DNA from: Euperipatoides rowelli
Lineage: Eukaryota; Onychophora; Udeonychophora; Euonychophora; Peripatopsidae
Length of the DNA: 11,675 nt
Direction: 5' to 3' (one strand)
Assembly: GCA_003024985.2 (NCBI GenBank)
Contig: PXIH01S0007511.1
Position 1 is the stretch's first letter. Each line of letters opens with the position of its first letter. Shown here piece after piece: positions 9,102-11,675 of this stretch. The translations under genes and the position numbers were made by a program. Below the pieces are notes generated by a model, which had not been told where the DNA came from, ran no database searches, and saw only the letters and a program-made list of their open reading frames with translations.

Positions 9102-9275
9102 CTATAAATATAACACTGTGATGCTGTAGCCACAATGAGATGATTATAAGCTAATGATACTTTGATAATCCGATCTCTTAAATCCAGCTTTTCTTTGGCA
9201 TCGTTGGTCACATTTCGAACAAGGATTGTTTTGCGTGCAACAACTGTTACTTCATAACATTTCCATTCTAAACGC
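9102..9275 (-). CDS. IFT80: IFT80 internal exon b
   Basis: This is the next IFT80 exon. A CCCCCTAG acceptor is followed by one base that completes the Arg codon begun in the previous exon. The frame then gives RLEWKCYEVTVVARKTILV, RNVTNDAKEKLDLRDRIIK and VSLAYNHLIVATASQCYIY. The LEWKxY, RNV-NDA and LRDRxIK blocks match the IFT80 linker between the two propellers and the first strands of the second. The exon is 174 nt and ends AG before a GTAATG donor, again in phase 2. It is separated from the upstream exon by a 2,239-nt intron. The frame is fully open, with mixed codon use and visibly higher GC than the flanking introns, which supports a functional gene and not a processed or decayed copy. 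Confidence 0.93.
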
Positions 9276-10911
9276 CTAGGGGGAAAAATATTTTTTAAAA
9301 GGTAAGTAATTTATAATAAAAAATAAACAAATTGAATTGGCTAATATGAATTCGGAAATATATATTTTTATAGTATTTTAATGCCTTCATATTCAAATAA
9401 TATTTATTTTTATTCTTTACTTTCAGGTTAATTAAAACTCTTAATTTAAGAATAAAATAATTTGATCTAAACATCTGGTCTTTTGTTGAAATTCCACATT
9501 TATCTGCCACCAATTTTACCAATAGCTACCCCCATTCGTTGAAATACAGTACTTTAAGATTTTCTTCCCTTTTCATATAAAGTATACAATTAAAAATCTA
9601 TTTATATTCTTTAAAGATAAATTCATCACCATAATAAAGAAATTTACAGGTTTAATCTTTTTTTTTTTAGCTTTTTTCAATGATGGAATTAATTATAATA
9701 ATTTATTCAGCTGTGTTGTGGATATAATAGATCTTTATGATGAGCGATATCTCTATAGCATTTTAGCAAATTCAATCTGGGCAATAAATCAATGCTGACA
9801 GCAAAAAAAAAAGCTGGGAGGGCCGGGCAGAAGATCAACTATTTATAATTATTTCATTACTGATTGTACAAATAACAAAAATATATCATTTATGTTTTTG
9901 TAATTTAATGACAAACATAAAAATGAGTATTAAAAATTTGGATAGTCTAAAGAATTGATATTTTTTTTTTCAATATTTAGCTGAGAATTAAGTTTTTAAA
10001 AGATCATAATTTTTATTTCAGTTAATTTCTATTCTGCAAAAACTGTTGTTCTAGTTTTTAAATAAATTAACAATTTAAAAGGAAATAAGATATAAATAGA
10101 ATCTGCATGTTCAGGAAATTAATTTAATAGTTAAAGAAAGTCACATTACAAAAATAGACAAACATTAAATTGAAAACTTACTACTTTCAAATTAAAAATA
10201 ATACACCTGTCACCTAATAAAATATCAAAAACTCATTTCATAATTGAGTTTGTAACATGAACAATTCTTTACATTATTCCAAACCTCAAAACATGTTTGC
10301 ACCTGAGATACTGTTAAAATCGCGAATATATGTGAGTGAGCAAATCAGTCAGCTGGTCAAACTATTTTTGTTATTACATCACATACAGTACATGATACAT
10401 TGTACTATTATGAAGATGAAAAAGATGGTTCCCAATTCACGGTTTAAAAATTTTCCACGTCAAAAGTGGGAACAAAAATTTTTGTCCAGACCAATGAATT
10501 ATCAGTTTAGATGTCGTCAAAATCCTTCTAATTTGCATAATTTTGAAAAAGTATGTAAATGAGAAGGATTATGATAATGACAATTAAATTGATCTAGATT
10601 AAAAATATGCTAACAATTAAGATTGTATCTTTGACATTTAAGATGATCATCTAATTTATGGTCAATTAAAAAAAAAAAAAAGATACAAAAATGTTCCGAT
10701 TGGAGAAAAATGTGAATCTTAGCATAAAGTTTAAGTGTTTGGAGACCTAAAACTGAGTCGAAATAGTAAATAATCAAAAATAATAAAATATATTAACATT
10801 TAATAATTTATGGGTAGATTTTGTTATAAAAATGCACCAAATTCATATATTGAATTTTTTTTTTCAGGGGGCTTTTTTTTAGTTTCGGTTTATTCAAGAG
10901 TTTAGGAATTA

Positions 10912-10987
10912 CCTATGGAGGGTGGTCCATAGGGTCAGGGATTGGGGTGACCCAGTTTAATGATGACCTATGTTATCATTAAACTGG
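10912..10987. other. Three abutting stem-loops
   Basis: Three hairpins follow each other, each sharing two bases with the next. The first is CCTATGGA (10912-10919) with TCCATAGG (10926-10933), loop GGGTGG. The second is GGGTCA (10932-10937) with TGACCC (10948-10953). The third is CCAGTTTAATGAT (10952-10964) with ATCATTAAACTGG (10975-10987), 13 perfect pairs extendable to 16 with one GU pair and a four-base loop. The overlaps mean neighbouring stems compete for two bases each, or trim one pair. It lies in an IFT80 intron. Function is unknown; a folded end of a transposable element is the simplest reading. Confidence 0.6.
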
Positions 10988-11135
10988 CTCCTAGAGTACA
11001 ATCATATACTGCAAGTATGCCAATTTGATGCAGATTGGTCCAACAGATGAGAATTGTATAGCGAACATACATCCATACATTTGATTATGCAAATGTTTTT
11101 TAAGTTAAAAATTAAATAAATAAATAAATAAATAA
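10988..11135 (+). mobile_element. Possible RTE-like retroelement 3' tail with TAAA repeat
   Basis: The stretch GATGCAGATTGGTCCAACAG followed by GAGAATTGTATAGCGAACAT and ACATCCATACAT resembles the 3' ends of RTE-type LINEs and their SINEs. Those carry a GAT-GGTCCA-like segment, then AGCGAACA-ACA-ACA and a short microsatellite. A TAAA run of nearly six units follows at 11113-11135. The resemblance is from memory and short. Together with the stem-loops just upstream it may form one short non-autonomous element. Confidence 0.35.
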
Positions 11136-11246
11136 TTGTGCAGTCAATGATGATGCTAAAATATATACTAATTTGAGCACTGTATAATGTATAAAAGATA
11201 TGCAAATTGTTGCACTCTATAATCATATTTTATATTATGCAAATGT
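11084..11246. repeat. 13-bp direct repeat ATTATGCAAATGT enclosing 137 bp
   Basis: Perfect copies of the 13-mer lie at 11084-11096 and 11234-11246. They flank a segment containing the TAAA microsatellite. The arrangement could be a target-site duplication around a short insertion. It could also be two copies of a binding-site-like word, since both contain the POU octamer ATGCAAAT and a third octamer lies at 11200-11207. Confidence 0.5.
11113..11135. repeat. (TAAA)n microsatellite
   Basis: This is a run of TAAA, 23 nt long and just under six perfect units. It lies in the IFT80 intron, downstream of the candidate retroelement tail. Confidence 0.9.
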
Positions 11247-11514
11247 AATTTTCTGCCTAGAATGGTTTTGCTTGGGGGGTGGGGACACAAAATGCTCCAA
11301 AATATGCATACCCAAAAATGTTCATTTTATTAACACTACCCGGTATTTTTTTTTATCATTTCATTAATGCGTTTGTTTTCAATGAACACAAGTTATTTAT
11401 TATTAGTTTAAATGAAATAATAAAATATGTTTAAGTCCAGCACCAAAGGGTGAAACATAAAATTCATAAATACAGTAAATTGTTAATCAAAATATTATAA
11501 ACATAATTGTTAAC

Positions 11515-11639
11515 CTTTCTATCACATGAGCAAAAATGACATGTCCATTACCACATGCTCCAGCAACCTGAGTACCATCACTAGACCATGCAATATTGAA
11601 AATACTGCCAGTGTTTGGTTTATCAAGAGAATAAGACCA
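11515..11639 (-). CDS. IFT80: IFT80 internal exon a (first in window), WD40 region
   Basis: This exon encodes part of IFT80, a WD40 protein of intraflagellar transport complex B, which moves cargo along the ciliary axoneme. Read on the minus strand it opens in phase 0 after a TTTTTAG acceptor and gives [19 protein letters not shown], then [19 protein letters not shown] and VIE. These closely match my recollection of animal IFT80 at the end of the first beta-propeller; the IAWS-DGTQ and ACGNGHV blocks are diagnostic. It ends with AG before a GTTAAC donor, leaving two bases of a split Arg codon that the next exon completes. No stop or frameshift is present. The start codon and earlier WD repeats lie beyond the right edge of the window. 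The family assignment is from memory, with no database search. Confidence 0.93.
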
Positions 11640-11675
11640 CTAAAAATAAAAAAAAAACATATAACTGTATATATA

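Larger units (their letters stand above)
9276..11514 (-). other. IFT80 intron between exons a and b
   Basis: This is a 2,239-nt intron with GT (GTTAAC) and AG (CCCCCTAG) ends when read on the minus strand. I see no additional IFT80 exon in it, and the coding phases on either side join exactly without one. It holds a run of three stem-loops, a candidate retroelement tail, a TAAA microsatellite, several ATGCAAAT octamers and an antisense open frame of 101 codons at 10257-10562; these are described separately. The rest is AT-rich sequence with homopolymer runs, for example A14 at 10668-10681. Confidence 0.88.

Noticed and set aside
9295-9522. 75-codon minus-strand open frame adjoining IFT80 exon b
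   Set aside because: It lies in the intron beyond a clear CCCCCTAG acceptor, and its composition is AT-driven.
11002-11226. 74-codon minus-strand open frame
   Set aside because: It translates through the TAAA microsatellite and the candidate retroelement tail; the composition is low complexity.

Overview
This is AT-rich eukaryotic nuclear DNA from a ciliated animal, most likely an invertebrate; I cannot name the phylum. Spliced exons with GT-AG introns, a decayed non-LTR retrotransposon and dense AT-rich interspersed repeats rule out a bacterial or organellar source. There is one unknown base (n) at 501.

The only gene I can support is on the minus strand: four consecutive internal exons of IFT80, an intraflagellar transport complex B protein. 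They lie at 11639-11515, 9275-9102, 6927-6853 and 6296-6133. Reading phases chain perfectly across all three introns, and together they encode about 179 residues from the end of the first WD40 propeller into the second. The 5' exons lie beyond the right edge. I found no continuation between 6132 and 1, so the 3' exons are probably off the left edge behind an intron of more than 6 kb.

Region by region: 1-1880 is AT-rich and non-coding except for a 123-bp fold-back (778-900) and an uncertain short open frame at the left edge. About 1880-4690 is a plus-strand, frameshifted non-LTR retrotransposon (LINE) carrying recognisable endonuclease, linker and reverse transcriptase pieces. It is split by a separate repeat at about 3010-3375 made of duplicated blocks, and possibly by a second insert at about 3500-4090. 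4690-6132 shows no convincing gene. 6133-11639 is the IFT80 exon/intron block. Its largest intron (9276-11514) holds three abutting stem-loops (10912-10987), a sequence resembling the 3' tail of an RTE-type element, a TAAA microsatellite and a cluster of ATGCAAAT octamers.

I found no operon, CRISPR array, rRNA or convincing tRNA. The unusual content is repeat and structure biology inside or beside a conserved cilium gene, not a recognisable new multigene system.
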